A stretch of DNA of 64,000 nt, from positions 124,001 to 188,000 of the forward strand of contig NZ_CM001376.1 of the NCBI RefSeq assembly GCF_000237805.1, in the 5' to 3' direction. The stretch comes from Jonquetella anthropi DSM 22815. GTDB taxonomy: Bacteria > Synergistota > Synergistia > Synergistales > Dethiosulfovibrionaceae. Positions 25,553 to 34,724 of this stretch are shown here, piece after piece. Every line of letters starts with the position of its first letter. Position 1 is the first letter of the stretch. The notes beneath the pieces were generated by a model. The model saw only the letters and a program-made list of their open reading frames with translations. It made no database searches and was not told the DNA's origin. The translations under genes and the position numbers were made by a program.

Positions 25553-26137
25553 ATGGCCCTTGCAGACATTCGGAAGAAAATCGAGGGCGAAGCGGCTGCC
25601 AAGGCCGAGTCGATTCTGGCCGAAGCTCAACGTCAGGCAGACGAGCTTTCCCGTCAGGCCGAGGAAGAAATAGCGGCTGTTGCGGCCCGCTATGATAAGT
25701 CTCTTGCCGACGAGACGCCGGAAATCAAGCGCCGCGCGACAATTGTCGCCAACTTGGACGTGGCCCGGCTGATGCTGGGAGCCAAACGGGAGCTGATGGA
25801 CCGGGCTTTAGACGGCTCTTTGGACGTTTTGGCCTCGATTGACGAGAAACAGTACGGGAGCTTTATGGAGAAGCTGCTGGACAAGGCTGCCGTGACTGGC
25901 GAGGAAGAGCTTCTCGTCGGCCCGGAGGAAAAAGTCCTGAACGCCGCGTGGTTGGATAAGTACAACGCGGCTCGGGGAAAGAAAATCACCATGTCGTCTG
26001 AACACCCGGCTATCCGGGGCGGCTTCATCCTGCGGCGGGGAAAGATCAGCGAGAACTGCTCTTTTGAGACGCTGGTCCGCTGGCTCAGGGATGATTTGGA
26101 GTCTGATCTGACGGCCCGTCTCTTTGCAGACGAGTAA
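25553..26137 (+). CDS. ntpE: V-type ATPase subunit E (peripheral stalk)
   Basis: The 194-residue protein has a long N-terminal helix rich in Ala, Glu and Lys (RKKIEGEAAAKAESILAEAQ) and a mixed C-terminal domain ending GGFILRRGKISENCSFETL, as in subunit E, which tethers the catalytic head to subunit I. Confidence 0.83.
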   Translation: MALADIRKKIEGEAAAKAESILAEAQRQADELSRQAEEEIAAVAARYDKSLADETPEIKRRATIVANLDVARLMLGAKRELMDRALDGSLDVLASIDEKQYGSFMEKLLDKAAVTGEEELLVGPEEKVLNAAWLDKYNAARGKKITMSSEHPAIRGGFILRRGKISENCSFETLVRWLRDDLESDLTARLFADE

Positions 26138-26147
26138 GGAGGCTGTC

Positions 26148-27158
26148 ATGGCCTCGAAAAAAGACTACGGGTACGCCGTTGCCCGGCTGAAAGCGATGGA
26201 GGACCGCCTGCTCGATGAGGCGTTCTTCGCCCGTCTGCTGGAAAGCCAGTCTCTGGAAGCGGCGATCAAGGCTCTGAGCGAGACGCACTACTCGGCGGCG
26301 TTCATGGAACTCAAGTCGCCGTCCGACTTCGACTCAGCGATTGACGGCGAGCTGGCCAGAACGTACCGGGATGTGGCGTCATTCGTCCCGGACGAGGCTC
26401 TGGTGACGCTGTGCCGGCTGCTGTACGACGTTCACAACGCGAAAGTCGTCATGAAAGGTGCCATGATGTCCGACGGAGGCACCGGCCGGCGGCTTGACCT
26501 GCTCAGCCCGCTCGGCTCGATGGACACCGACGGACTGGTCCTGACGCTTGAGGGCGGCGAGTGGGGCAAGCTGCCGTGGAACCTCGGCGAGTGCTGCCGT
26601 CAGGCGCAGGGGCACTGGGACCAGCATCACGATATGCAGGCGGTGGAGTGCCTCATTGACCGCGGCTACTACCGGGCTCTGCTCGATATTGCTTCGGGGC
26701 TGGATATGGACTTGGTCACGGCTTGGGCAAAGGCGAGAATCGACGGCGACAACGTCAAAAGCCTGCTTCGGCTCAGCCGGCTGCAGCTTGATCCGGGCGC
26801 AGTCGAGGCCTTTTTGCACCCCGGCGGGACGATTGATACGCCGCGGCTCAAGTCGCTTCTGGCCGAACCGGTCGAGAACTGGTCGAGAGAGCTTCAGGCT
26901 CACCCAATCGGCCGGCTGCTCGAGTCGTTCCAAGAAGGCGGAGCCTTCAGCACGCTGGTCGTCCGATTTGAACGGGACTTGGACGACTACATCTCGTCGG
27001 TTCTGGCGCCCTCTAAATTCGGAACGTTTGAGCCGGCGAACGTAGTTCGTTACCTGTGGGCCAGAGAGGTGGAGACCAAAAATCTGCGCATCGTTCTGGT
27101 GGCGGTGGCGAGCGGCGTGAATCGGGAAACGATAAGGGGGCTGCTGCGTCATGTCTAA
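26148..27158 (+). CDS. ntpC: V-type ATPase subunit C (d-type, ring-to-shaft link)
   Basis: The 336-residue, all-helical protein starts YGYAVARLKAMEDRLLD and contains DFDSAIDGELARTYRDVASFVPDE, matching the AhaC/NtpC family that sits on the K ring and holds the central shaft. ATG at 26148 with AAGGAGG is chosen over the frame opening at 26124. Confidence 0.83.
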   Translation: MASKKDYGYAVARLKAMEDRLLDEAFFARLLESQSLEAAIKALSETHYSAAFMELKSPSDFDSAIDGELARTYRDVASFVPDEALVTLCRLLYDVHNAKVVMKGAMMSDGGTGRRLDLLSPLGSMDTDGLVLTLEGGEWGKLPWNLGECCRQAQGHWDQHHDMQAVECLIDRGYYRALLDIASGLDMDLVTAWAKARIDGDNVKSLLRLSRLQLDPGAVEAFLHPGGTIDTPRLKSLLAEPVENWSRELQAHPIGRLLESFQEGGAFSTLVVRFERDLDDYISSVLAPSKFGTFEPANVVRYLWAREVETKNLRIVLVAVASGVNRETIRGLLRHV

Positions 27159-27483
27159 ACCCCAGACGAGTTCAATGGCGGCTGTAGGAGCGTACGATAC
27201 GGTTCTCCCGTTTCAGGCGGTAGGCGTTAAGCCGTACGTCCTCGCGCCCAATGACAGCCCGGCCGACGTCCTGCAGCGCTTGGCAGCCGAAGGCTGCGGC
27301 GTCGTGTTCGTCGAAGAGGCTGTATACCAGAAGGAAAGCGCGCTCGTCGACCGTCTGAATCTGGAGTACGGCACGAGCATTATCCCGATCCCGGGCATCA
27401 GAGGATCGCTCGGCACGGGGCTCAGAGCCATTCGAGCCAGCGTGGAGCGGGCCGTCGGGATGGACATCTTTGCCAAAGAATAG
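27151..27483 (+). CDS. ntpG: V-type ATPase subunit F (central stalk)
   Basis: This 110-residue protein has the Rossmann-like subunit F pattern: a short mobile N-terminus, VGAYDTVLPFQAVGVKPYVL, CGVVFVEEAVYQ and SIIPIPGIRGSLGTGLRAI. It overlaps subunit C by 8 bases. Confidence 0.83.
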   Translation: MSKPQTSSMAAVGAYDTVLPFQAVGVKPYVLAPNDSPADVLQRLAAEGCGVVFVEEAVYQKESALVDRLNLEYGTSIIPIPGIRGSLGTGLRAIRASVERAVGMDIFAKE

Positions 27484-27504
27484 TGGACAGCGGAGGCGAT
27501 CAAC

Positions 27505-29295
27505 TTGGCCGTGGATCACATGGTAAAAGGCACTATTGAACGAATCTCCGGTCCCCTGGTCGTCGCGAAGGGGATGACTGGCGCGAGCATGTACGACGTG
27601 GTTCGCATCGGCGACATCGGGTTGGTTGGCGAGATCATCGAACTCAAGGGTGATACTGCCTCCATCCAGGCCTACGAGGAAACGTCAGGCCTTCGCCCCG
27701 GCGAGCCGGTCGTGAGCACCGGTGAACCCCTGAGCGTCGAGCTGGGCCCCGGACTGATCGAGCAGTTTTATGACGGGATTCAGCGCCCGCTGAGAGATAT
27801 TGAGACGGTTGCAAAAAGCCCCTATATCGCGAAGGGCATTTCCGTCTCGCCGCTGGATCATTCCCGGAAGTGGGGCTTCGAGCCCCGCGCCGAAGTCGGC
27901 GACCGGGTGAGCGTGGGAGACGTTTTAGGCGTTGTGAAAGAGACCGTTCTCGTTGAGCATCGGATCATGGTGCCGTGGGGCGTGGAAGGAAAACTGATCA
28001 GCGTTGAGCGCGGCGACTTCACGTTGGACGACGTCATTGCGGTTGTGGAGGACGACAGCGGAGTTCGGCACGAGCTGACCATGATGCAGCGGTGGCCCGT
28101 GCGCAAAGGACGCCCGGTCGCTCGTCGGCTGCCGCCCAATACGCCGCTGACCACCGGTCAGCGGGTCGTCGACACGTTCTTCCCCATCGCTATGGGCGGC
28201 ACGGCCTGCGTGCCTGGCCCGTTCGGTTCTGGGAAGACGGTCATTCAGCACCAGCTGGCAAAGTGGGCGGAGGCTCAGATCGTCGTCTACATCGGCTGCG
28301 GCGAGCGCGGCAACGAGATGACCGACGTGCTTCTCGAGTTCCCCGAACTGGAAGACCCTCGGTCCGGCCAGCCCCTGATGAAGCGGACTGTGCTCATTGC
28401 CAACACGTCCAACATGCCCGTGGCGGCCCGCGAGGCCAGCGTGTACACCGGCATCACCATTGCCGAGTACTACCGGGACATGGGATATTCAGTCGCCCTG
28501 ATGGCCGACTCGACGAGCCGCTGGGCAGAAGCCCTGCGCGAGATGTCCGGCCGTCTGGAAGAAATGCCCGGCGACGAAGGGTACCCGGCGTATTTGGGCA
28601 GCCGTCTAGCTTCGTTCTACGAACGGGCCGGTCGGGTCGTCTGTCTCGGCAAGGCTCGGGCCGAAGGCTCAGTTTCCGCCATCGGGGCCGTATCGCCTCC
28701 TGGCGGCGACCTGTCCGAGCCGGTCACGCAGAACACGCTGCGGGTCACCAAGGTGTTCTGGGGGCTGGACGCCAACTTGGCGTACCAGCGTCACTTCCCG
28801 GCCATCAACTGGTTGACCAGCTACTCGCTTTACACCAACCAGCTTGACGCGTACTGGGACGGCAAGTTCAACGCCGAGTGGACGCCCACCCGGGTCGAGG
28901 CCATGAGCCTGCTGACCGAGGAGTCGTCGCTCAACGAGATCGTTCGGCTCGTCGGGTTGGACGCCCTGTCCCGCAACGAGCGAATGATCATGGAGACCGC
29001 CAAGTCCCTTCGAGAGGACTTCCTGCACCAGAACGCCTTCCACGAGACGGATACCTACACGTCCATGGACAAGCAGTTTAAAATGCTCTCCACCATCATC
29101 AAGTTCCACCATTTGGGGGCCGAAGCGCTCAAGGCCGGCGCGGACATGAACAAGCTGTTCAACCTGCCGGTCCGCGAGAAGATCGCCCGAATGGGGTTGG
29201 TGGGCGAAAACGAGCTGGAGAAATTGGACGCCCTTGAGGACGAAATGAAAGCTCAGATCGGCGAGCTGGTCACTGCAGGAGGTGGACGGTCATGA
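27505..29295 (+). CDS. ntpA: V-type ATPase catalytic subunit A
   Basis: This 596-residue protein has the P-loop GPFGSGKTV (about residues 236-244), the non-homologous insert expected for A subunits, and catalytic [12 protein letters not shown]. The TTG at 27505 is used because GGAGG lies exactly 8 bases upstream; the first ATG at 27520 has no site. It overlaps subunit B by 4 bases. Confidence 0.92.
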   Translation: MAVDHMVKGTIERISGPLVVAKGMTGASMYDVVRIGDIGLVGEIIELKGDTASIQAYEETSGLRPGEPVVSTGEPLSVELGPGLIEQFYDGIQRPLRDIETVAKSPYIAKGISVSPLDHSRKWGFEPRAEVGDRVSVGDVLGVVKETVLVEHRIMVPWGVEGKLISVERGDFTLDDVIAVVEDDSGVRHELTMMQRWPVRKGRPVARRLPPNTPLTTGQRVVDTFFPIAMGGTACVPGPFGSGKTVIQHQLAKWAEAQIVVYIGCGERGNEMTDVLLEFPELEDPRSGQPLMKRTVLIANTSNMPVAAREASVYTGITIAEYYRDMGYSVALMADSTSRWAEALREMSGRLEEMPGDEGYPAYLGSRLASFYERAGRVVCLGKARAEGSVSAIGAVSPPGGDLSEPVTQNTLRVTKVFWGLDANLAYQRHFPAINWLTSYSLYTNQLDAYWDGKFNAEWTPTRVEAMSLLTEESSLNEIVRLVGLDALSRNERMIMETAKSLREDFLHQNAFHETDTYTSMDKQFKMLSTIIKFHHLGAEALKAGADMNKLFNLPVREKIARMGLVGENELEKLDALEDEMKAQIGELVTAGGGRS

Positions 29296-30707
29296 TGCTG
29301 CCAAGAGAATACCGCACCGTCACGAGCCTTCAGGGGCCTCTGCTGGTCGTTGAGTCCGTGGCTGACGTCAAATACGACGAATTGGTCGAAATTGAACTGG
29401 CAAACGGCGAGCGGCGCCGAGGCCGAGTTCTGGAAATTGACTCCAACCGCGCGTTGGTACAGGTCTTTGAAGGGACGGACGGAATCGACGTTTCCAGCAC
29501 GGTCGTCCGCTTCCTCGGGCGAGTGCTGACCCTGCCGGTGAGTGCCGACATGCTGGGTCGCATCTTCAACGGACGCGGTCAGCCGCTGGACGGCGGCGCG
29601 CCGATTATCCCGGAGAAGTCCATCGACGTGAACGGCCTGCCGATGAACCCGTACTCCCGGGACTACCCGTCCGAGTTCATTCAGACGGGCATCAGCACCA
29701 TCGACGGGATGAATCCGATGGTCCGCGGCCAGAAGCTGCCGATCTTCTCCGCTTCCGGGCTGCCTCACAACCGCATGGCCGCTCAGCTGGCCCGTCAGGC
29801 CAACGTGTTGGGCGCCAAGGGGAACTTCGCCGTCGTGTTCGCCGCCATGGGCATCACGTTCGAGGAGTCGTCGTTCTTTATGGAAGACTTCCGAAAGACC
29901 GGCGCTCTGGAGCGGACCGTCATGTTCGTCAACTTGGCGGACGACCCGGCGATTGAGCGAATCACCACGCCACGCTTGGCTCTGACCGCTGCCGAGTATT
30001 TGGCGTTTGAAAAGAACATGCACGTGCTGGTGATCCTGACCGACCTGACCAACTACTGCGAGGCGCTCCGGGAAATTTCAGCCGCCCGCAAGGAAGTTCC
30101 CGGCCGGCGCGGATACCCCGGGTACCTGTACACCGACTTGGCGAACCTGTACGAGCGGGCCGGTAAGCTGCGCGGCAGCACCGGTTCCATCACCCAGGTT
30201 CCGATTCTCACCATGCCCGAAGGCGACAAGACTCACCCGATCCCCGACCTGACCGGCTACATCACCGAAGGCCAGATCATCCTGAGCCAGACCCTGCACC
30301 GCCGGGGCATTTACCCGCCGGTGGACGTCATGCCGTCCCTGTCCCGACTGAAGGATAAGGGTATCGGCAAGGGCAAGACGCGGGAAGATCATGCCGACCT
30401 GATGAACCAGCTGTTCGCCGCTTACGCCCGAGGCAAAGAGGCCAAAGAACTGGCCGTGATCCTCGGCGAAGGCGCGCTGAGCGAGGAAGACAAGGCGTTT
30501 GCCCAGTTCGCCGGCCGGTTCGAGGACGAATACGTCCGTCAGGGCGAGTACGAGAACCGCACCGTTGAAGAGACGCTCAAGTTAGGCTGGGAGCTGCTGA
30601 CCATCGTGCCGGAGAAGGAACTGAAGCGCGTCCGGGACGCTTGGATTGAAAAGTATCTGAGACCGCTGAAGGAATCGAACGGCAAAAATCCGGCAAAAGC
30701 CGAGTAA
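29292..30707 (+). CDS. ntpB: V-type ATPase regulatory subunit B
   Basis: The 471-residue product resembles subunit A but lacks a functional P-loop ([19 protein letters not shown] at that place), as expected of the nucleotide-binding but non-catalytic B subunit. [22 protein letters not shown] is highly typical. Confidence 0.92.
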   Translation: MMLPREYRTVTSLQGPLLVVESVADVKYDELVEIELANGERRRGRVLEIDSNRALVQVFEGTDGIDVSSTVVRFLGRVLTLPVSADMLGRIFNGRGQPLDGGAPIIPEKSIDVNGLPMNPYSRDYPSEFIQTGISTIDGMNPMVRGQKLPIFSASGLPHNRMAAQLARQANVLGAKGNFAVVFAAMGITFEESSFFMEDFRKTGALERTVMFVNLADDPAIERITTPRLALTAAEYLAFEKNMHVLVILTDLTNYCEALREISAARKEVPGRRGYPGYLYTDLANLYERAGKLRGSTGSITQVPILTMPEGDKTHPIPDLTGYITEGQIILSQTLHRRGIYPPVDVMPSLSRLKDKGIGKGKTREDHADLMNQLFAAYARGKEAKELAVILGEGALSEEDKAFAQFAGRFEDEYVRQGEYENRTVEETLKLGWELLTIVPEKELKRVRDAWIEKYLRPLKESNGKNPAKAE

Positions 30708-30719
30708 GGGGGGAGCGTC

Positions 30720-31343
30720 ATGGCGTTGATGAACGTGAACCCCAACCGGATGGAGCTGACCCGGCTCAAAAACCGGCTGACCGTGGCCAAACGGGGCCAC
30801 AAGCTCCTGAAGGACAAGCAAGACGCCCTGATTAAAGCGTTCTTGGAAAAGGCGAAGGCCGTGCGCAAGACGCGGGAAACCGTCGAAGCCGAGTTGGAAA
30901 ACTGCTACAAGGATTTCCTCATGGCTCGAGCTCAGACCATACCCGCCATGCTGGAAGCCGCGCTGATGAGCAGCGCGGCGGCCTGCGAGCTGACAATCGA
31001 AAGCCATAACGTGATGAGCGTGCTCGTCCCCGAGTACCGGGTAGAGCAGAAAGGCAGCACGTTCAGCTACGGCATGGCCACCACGCCGGCCAGTTTGGAC
31101 GTGGCGTTGGAGAGGTTTTCTCAGGTGATCCCCAAGCTCCTTCAGCTGGCGGCGGACGAAAAGGCCGTGGCCCTGATGTCCTCTGAGATTGAGAAGACCC
31201 GCCGGCGCGTCAACGCGCTGGAACACGTGCTCATCCCGTCCTGCATCGAGACGATTCGCCATATCTCGATGAAGCTGGAAGAGCAGGAGCGGTCTACCCT
31301 GAGCCGGCTGATGAAGGTCAAGGAAATCGTCCGATCCCATTAG
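30720..31343 (+). CDS. ntpD: V-type ATPase subunit D (central shaft)
   Basis: This 207-residue protein has the long N- and C-terminal helices of the rotor shaft (NPNRMELTRLKNRLTVAKRGHKLLKDKQDAL; TRRRVNALEHVLIPSCIETIRHI). It is the last gene of the operon, followed by a strong terminator. Confidence 0.9.
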   Translation: MALMNVNPNRMELTRLKNRLTVAKRGHKLLKDKQDALIKAFLEKAKAVRKTRETVEAELENCYKDFLMARAQTIPAMLEAALMSSAAACELTIESHNVMSVLVPEYRVEQKGSTFSYGMATTPASLDVALERFSQVIPKLLQLAADEKAVALMSSEIEKTRRRVNALEHVLIPSCIETIRHISMKLEEQERSTLSRLMKVKEIVRSH

Positions 31344-31388
31344 CACCATGATTTAGGTAAAAGCATTCTGCTATGGCAGCATTATTTG

Positions 31389-31424
31389 CGTGGCGCCCTC
31401 CTGTTAGAGGGCGCCACGTTTTTG
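31389..31424 (+). terminator. Terminator of the V-ATPase operon
   Basis: CGTGGCGCCCTC and its complement around a 6-base loop, followed by TTTTTG. Confidence 0.88.
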
Positions 31425-31701
31425 TGTCAACGAGGTATCGTTTGACGGCGTAGGGTTGTTTTTGTGGCCATAAAAGGTTCTTGTGCTATTTCATGAGAGG
31501 TTCAGCAAAAAAATCTGGTACGAAACGGAGATGTTGAACGAAAGACAGAGCAGGTCACGCTGAATCTGATATAATAACTGAAAATAGCCAATATGTCTGC
31601 TGGGTGAAGCCGCGGTGTTTTGCGGGGAAAGAGACAGCGGGGCGCATACATAAAGCAAAGTGTTCGCCAGTCGGATATTTTATGATGAGGAAGGCCTTAC
31701 A
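31425..31701 (+). other. Upstream region of the nucleotide-sugar genes
   Basis: No gene is seen here. A perfect TATAAT at 31,570-31,575 is a likely -10 box for the next operon, without a clear -35. GAGGAAGG at about 31,687 is the ribosome site of the next gene. Confidence 0.45.
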
Positions 31702-33024
31702 ATGACAGAGCTTATGAACAGACTCCGTGACAAGACGGCCAAGCTGGGCGTTATCGGCTTGGGATACGTAGGATTGCCCCTCGCTGTCGAAAAGGCTCGG
31801 GCTGGTTACCACGTGCTTGGGTTTGATGTCCAAGACGAAAAGGTCAACAAGGTCAACAGGGGAGAAAACTACATCGGTGATATCATCCCCGAGGAGCTGA
31901 ACAGACTTGTCGAGACTGGGTTCTTGGCGGCGAGCTCGGATTTTGGCCGGATTGCCGAGTGCGACGTGGTGACGATCTGCGTTCCCACCCCCTTGGACGA
32001 GTTTAAACAGCCTGACCTGAGCTACATCGAAGCGTCTGCCAAGGAAATTGCGCCGAGGCTTCATCAAGGAATGCTTGTCGTCCTCGAAAGCACCACGTAC
32101 CCGGGGACGACCGAAGAGGTCGTCAAGCCGATTCTGGAGGGCACAGGCCTCTCCTGCGGCGGGGACTTCCTCTTGGCGTTCAGCCCTGAGCGGGTCGACC
32201 CGGGCAACGCCCAGTACAAGACTCACAACACGCCGAAGGTAGTCGGTGGGTGCGGCCCTGAGAGCGCGGCCGCCGCGCAGCTGTTGTACGAGACCATTCT
32301 CGGCGCGCCGGTCTTCATGGTCTCGTCGCCTAAGGAAGCCGAGGCGGCGAAGATCCTCGAGAACACGTTCCGAATCGTCAACTGCGCGTTGGCCAACGAA
32401 ATGGCACTGGTCTTTCACCGGATGGGCATCAACGTCTGGGAAGTCATTTCTGCTGCCGCCACCAAACCGTTCGGCTTCATGCCGTTTTACCCCGGCCCTG
32501 GGATCGGCGGCCACTGCATTCCGCTGGACCCGTTCTATCTCACCTATAAGGCCCGGGCGTACGACTACCATACCCGACTGATCGAGCTCAGCGGGGAGAT
32601 TAACGACGCCATGCCGGATTATGTGGTCGAGCGGCTCATGGAACTGTTGAACGATCGAAGCAAGGCCCTGAAAGGCAGCAAAATTCTTCTGCTTGGATTG
32701 GCATACAAGGGCGATATCGACGACCTGCGGGAGTCTCCGTCGCTGAAAATTTGGGATCTGCTGGAGCGTAAGGGAGCAACGGTCGCAGTCTGCGACCCGT
32801 ATTGCTCAACAGTTCGCCACGGAGGCAAAACCGTCACTCCAGCCGAAATGACCGACGAACTGATCGAAAGCTGCGACGCCGTATTGGTAGCAACCGGGCA
32901 CAAGAAACGGGTTGACTACGCTCGGCTTGCCGCAAAGGCCAAGCTGATCTTCGATACCCGAAACATCGTCGCCCCGTCACTCCACAAGCCGGTTGAAGAG
33001 ATCAAAGGCCTGTACATTCTCTAG
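31702..33024 (+). CDS. Nucleotide sugar dehydrogenase, WbpA-like (UDP-GlcNAc 6-dehydrogenase type)
   Basis: The 440-residue protein starts with the NAD-binding motif LGVIGLGYVGLPLAVEKA and carries the catalytic Cys in GPGIGGHCIPLDP. It belongs to the UDP-glucose/GDP-mannose dehydrogenase family and resembles WbpA/WecC enzymes that oxidise C6 of UDP-N-acetyl sugars to the uronic acid. The following gene (WbpB-like) supports UDP-GlcNAc as substrate. ATG at 31702 has a GAGGAAGG site; the frame opening at 31660 has none. Confidence 0.85.
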   Translation: MTELMNRLRDKTAKLGVIGLGYVGLPLAVEKARAGYHVLGFDVQDEKVNKVNRGENYIGDIIPEELNRLVETGFLAASSDFGRIAECDVVTICVPTPLDEFKQPDLSYIEASAKEIAPRLHQGMLVVLESTTYPGTTEEVVKPILEGTGLSCGGDFLLAFSPERVDPGNAQYKTHNTPKVVGGCGPESAAAAQLLYETILGAPVFMVSSPKEAEAAKILENTFRIVNCALANEMALVFHRMGINVWEVISAAATKPFGFMPFYPGPGIGGHCIPLDPFYLTYKARAYDYHTRLIELSGEINDAMPDYVVERLMELLNDRSKALKGSKILLLGLAYKGDIDDLRESPSLKIWDLLERKGATVAVCDPYCSTVRHGGKTVTPAEMTDELIESCDAVLVATGHKKRVDYARLAAKAKLIFDTRNIVAPSLHKPVEEIKGLYIL

Positions 33025-33033
33025 GAGGCTCAC

Positions 33034-34047
33034 ATGTACTGTATCGGCATCGTCGGCTGTGGCCGAATCAGCCACAGTCACGTGAACGCGCTGAAAGCCA
33101 TGAATGGCGGAGAACTCCGCCTTGTTGCCTGTTGTGACATTATCCCCCAGCGGGCGGATGAAATTGCCGCTTTGACAGGAGCGAAGACGTATACTGACTA
33201 CGACGTCATGTTGGCGGAAGAAAAACTTGACCTCGTCGTCCTCTGCACGCCTTCGGGGCTGCACCCGGCTCATGCCCTCAAAGCCGCCGAAGCCGGCGTC
33301 AACATACTGAGCGAAAAACCGCTGGGCACAAACGACTTGGAAATCATCGACCGGGCAATCGCGGCGGCCGATCGGGCGAACGTGCTGTACTTGGAAGTCA
33401 AACAGAACCGGCTGAACCCGCCGATCCTGCTCCTGAGAGAGGCCCTTGAAGCCGGACGGTTCGGCCGAATTCACCAGATCGTCTCCAACGTTTTTTGGGC
33501 GCGCCCGCAGGACTACTACGACATGGCGCCTTGGCGCGGCACGTGGGAAATGGACGGCGGGTGCCTGAGCAATCAAGCCGCTCACTATGTGGACATGGTG
33601 CAGTGGATGGGCGGTTCTGTCGAAAGCGTTAAGGCGTTCAGCTCCACGCTGGGGCGGCGCATCGAAGCCGAAGACACAATCAGTGTTATCCTCAAGTTCC
33701 GCAGCGGTGCCATCGGCAACATCAACGTGTCCGTTTTGACGTACCCGAAAAACTATGAAGGTTCCATCACCGTCATGGGCGAGAAAGGCACCGTCAGAAT
33801 CGGCGGCGTCGCCATGAACAAAATCGAGACGTGGAACTTTGCCGATTCCCACGAGATGGACAGCCGGATCTCTGAGGCGAGTTATGACCCCAAGAGCGTG
33901 TACGGCGGCGGACATGCTGTGCTCTACGAAGAGCTTCCTAAAATTCTCGCCGGCGATCGGACCAGCCGGGCGTACGTCACGGCCAGAGAAGGGCGCAAGA
34001 CCGTTCAAATCCTCGTGAAAGCGTACCAGGACGCGGAGAAACTGTAA
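33034..34047 (+). CDS. Gfo/Idh/MocA-family dehydrogenase, WbpB/WlbA-like
   Basis: This 337-residue protein has an N-terminal NAD site (CIGIVGCGRISHSHVNAL), the family EKP motif (ILSEKPLG, catalytic Lys) and the substrate-domain stretch GCLSNQAAHYVDMVQWMGG typical of UDP-GlcNAc-uronate 3-dehydrogenases. Together with the preceding gene it could make the 3-keto precursor of diacetamido-uronic acid sugars for LPS or capsule. The aminotransferase and acetyltransferase normally next in the pathway are not adjacent. Confidence 0.82.
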   Translation: MYCIGIVGCGRISHSHVNALKAMNGGELRLVACCDIIPQRADEIAALTGAKTYTDYDVMLAEEKLDLVVLCTPSGLHPAHALKAAEAGVNILSEKPLGTNDLEIIDRAIAAADRANVLYLEVKQNRLNPPILLLREALEAGRFGRIHQIVSNVFWARPQDYYDMAPWRGTWEMDGGCLSNQAAHYVDMVQWMGGSVESVKAFSSTLGRRIEAEDTISVILKFRSGAIGNINVSVLTYPKNYEGSITVMGEKGTVRIGGVAMNKIETWNFADSHEMDSRISEASYDPKSVYGGGHAVLYEELPKILAGDRTSRAYVTAREGRKTVQILVKAYQDAEKL

Positions 34048-34624
34048 AGTTGTTCAAGGCGGTAAAGATCTAAATCTCAAATTGACGGCGGAAACGTGAA
34101 ATAAGCAACGGGAGAGATTGAAAGACTCAGCTGGCCAGAAGGAGAGGAAAGCTCTTTCTCGTCCGCTGAGTCTTAACGCATACTGTTCTTTAAAATAGTC
34201 GATAACTCGTATGCAAATTGCCTAGCGGTACTACAATAACACGCTGATTTTGCAGCTTGTCTGTATTTGTTTGACGGCCGAGTTTGTTGGGGATCGCACG
34301 CTACTATTTAATTCAATCACGGAATGGTGCTTTATGGTAGAAACGGAGTACGATTATTTCGCAACGACCTCGCGAAGGGGCAAAATGTATCCATTGCGTA
34401 TCGGTTGAAGGAAGTTGTAAAGCATGCTAGGTCGGGGTGTCGTCCATCCGTGAAAAATCACCCCGCAGCGGCAGTTGCCGCAGCGGGGGACATCTCCACG
34501 AGTGCGGAGGTCAGCATTCGCTTAGAACACAAATAGGGGCCATCTTCACGAAGATGTAGTTATTTTAAGTATAGCCTCAAAAAAGGGAAAAGTCACTTTT
34601 GCTAAAAGCAGCCTATCTGTAATA
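34048..34624. other. Long non-coding gap with hairpins and repeat-like units
   Basis: No convincing gene is present. The stretch holds a 53-base imperfect hairpin (34,122-34,174; outer arms AAGACTCAGC and GCTGAGTCTT), a GC-rich hairpin (34,461-34,489; CCCCGC/GCGGGG outside, CGGC/GCCG inside) and the CRISPR-repeat-like unit at 34,486. Base composition falls relative to the genes on the left, marking the edge of the island. Confidence 0.55.
34486..34514 (-). repeat. Degenerate CRISPR-repeat-like unit in reverse orientation
   Basis: On the plus strand the first 14 bases (GGGGACATCTCCAC) are identical to the reverse complement of the array repeat at 45,151, and 10 of the remaining 15 match, giving 24 of 29 over exactly one repeat length. 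A weaker unit (GGGGCCATCTTCAC, 12 of 14) starts 50 bases further on at 34,536. It is more than 10 kb from the array and inverted relative to it. Confidence 0.55.
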
Positions 34625-34652
34625 TTGACAAAAATATTCAGACGATGATAAT
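34625..34652 (+). promoter_or_regulatory. Promoter of the sodium-dependent transporter gene
   Basis: A perfect TTGACA and GATAAT are separated by 16 bases. Its position rules out the upstream ATG at 34,653 as the start codon. Confidence 0.7.
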
Positions 34653-34724
34653 ATGGCTCATCTGAAATTTTCAGAGGAATTTAGTCCGGCAGAACGTGGG
34701 ATCGAGAAGTTGGAGGGGTGCAGG

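Noticed and set aside
34324-34536. 70-codon rightward frame in the non-coding gap
   Set aside because: No ribosome site, no family resemblance, and it runs through the GC-rich hairpin and the CRISPR-like unit.
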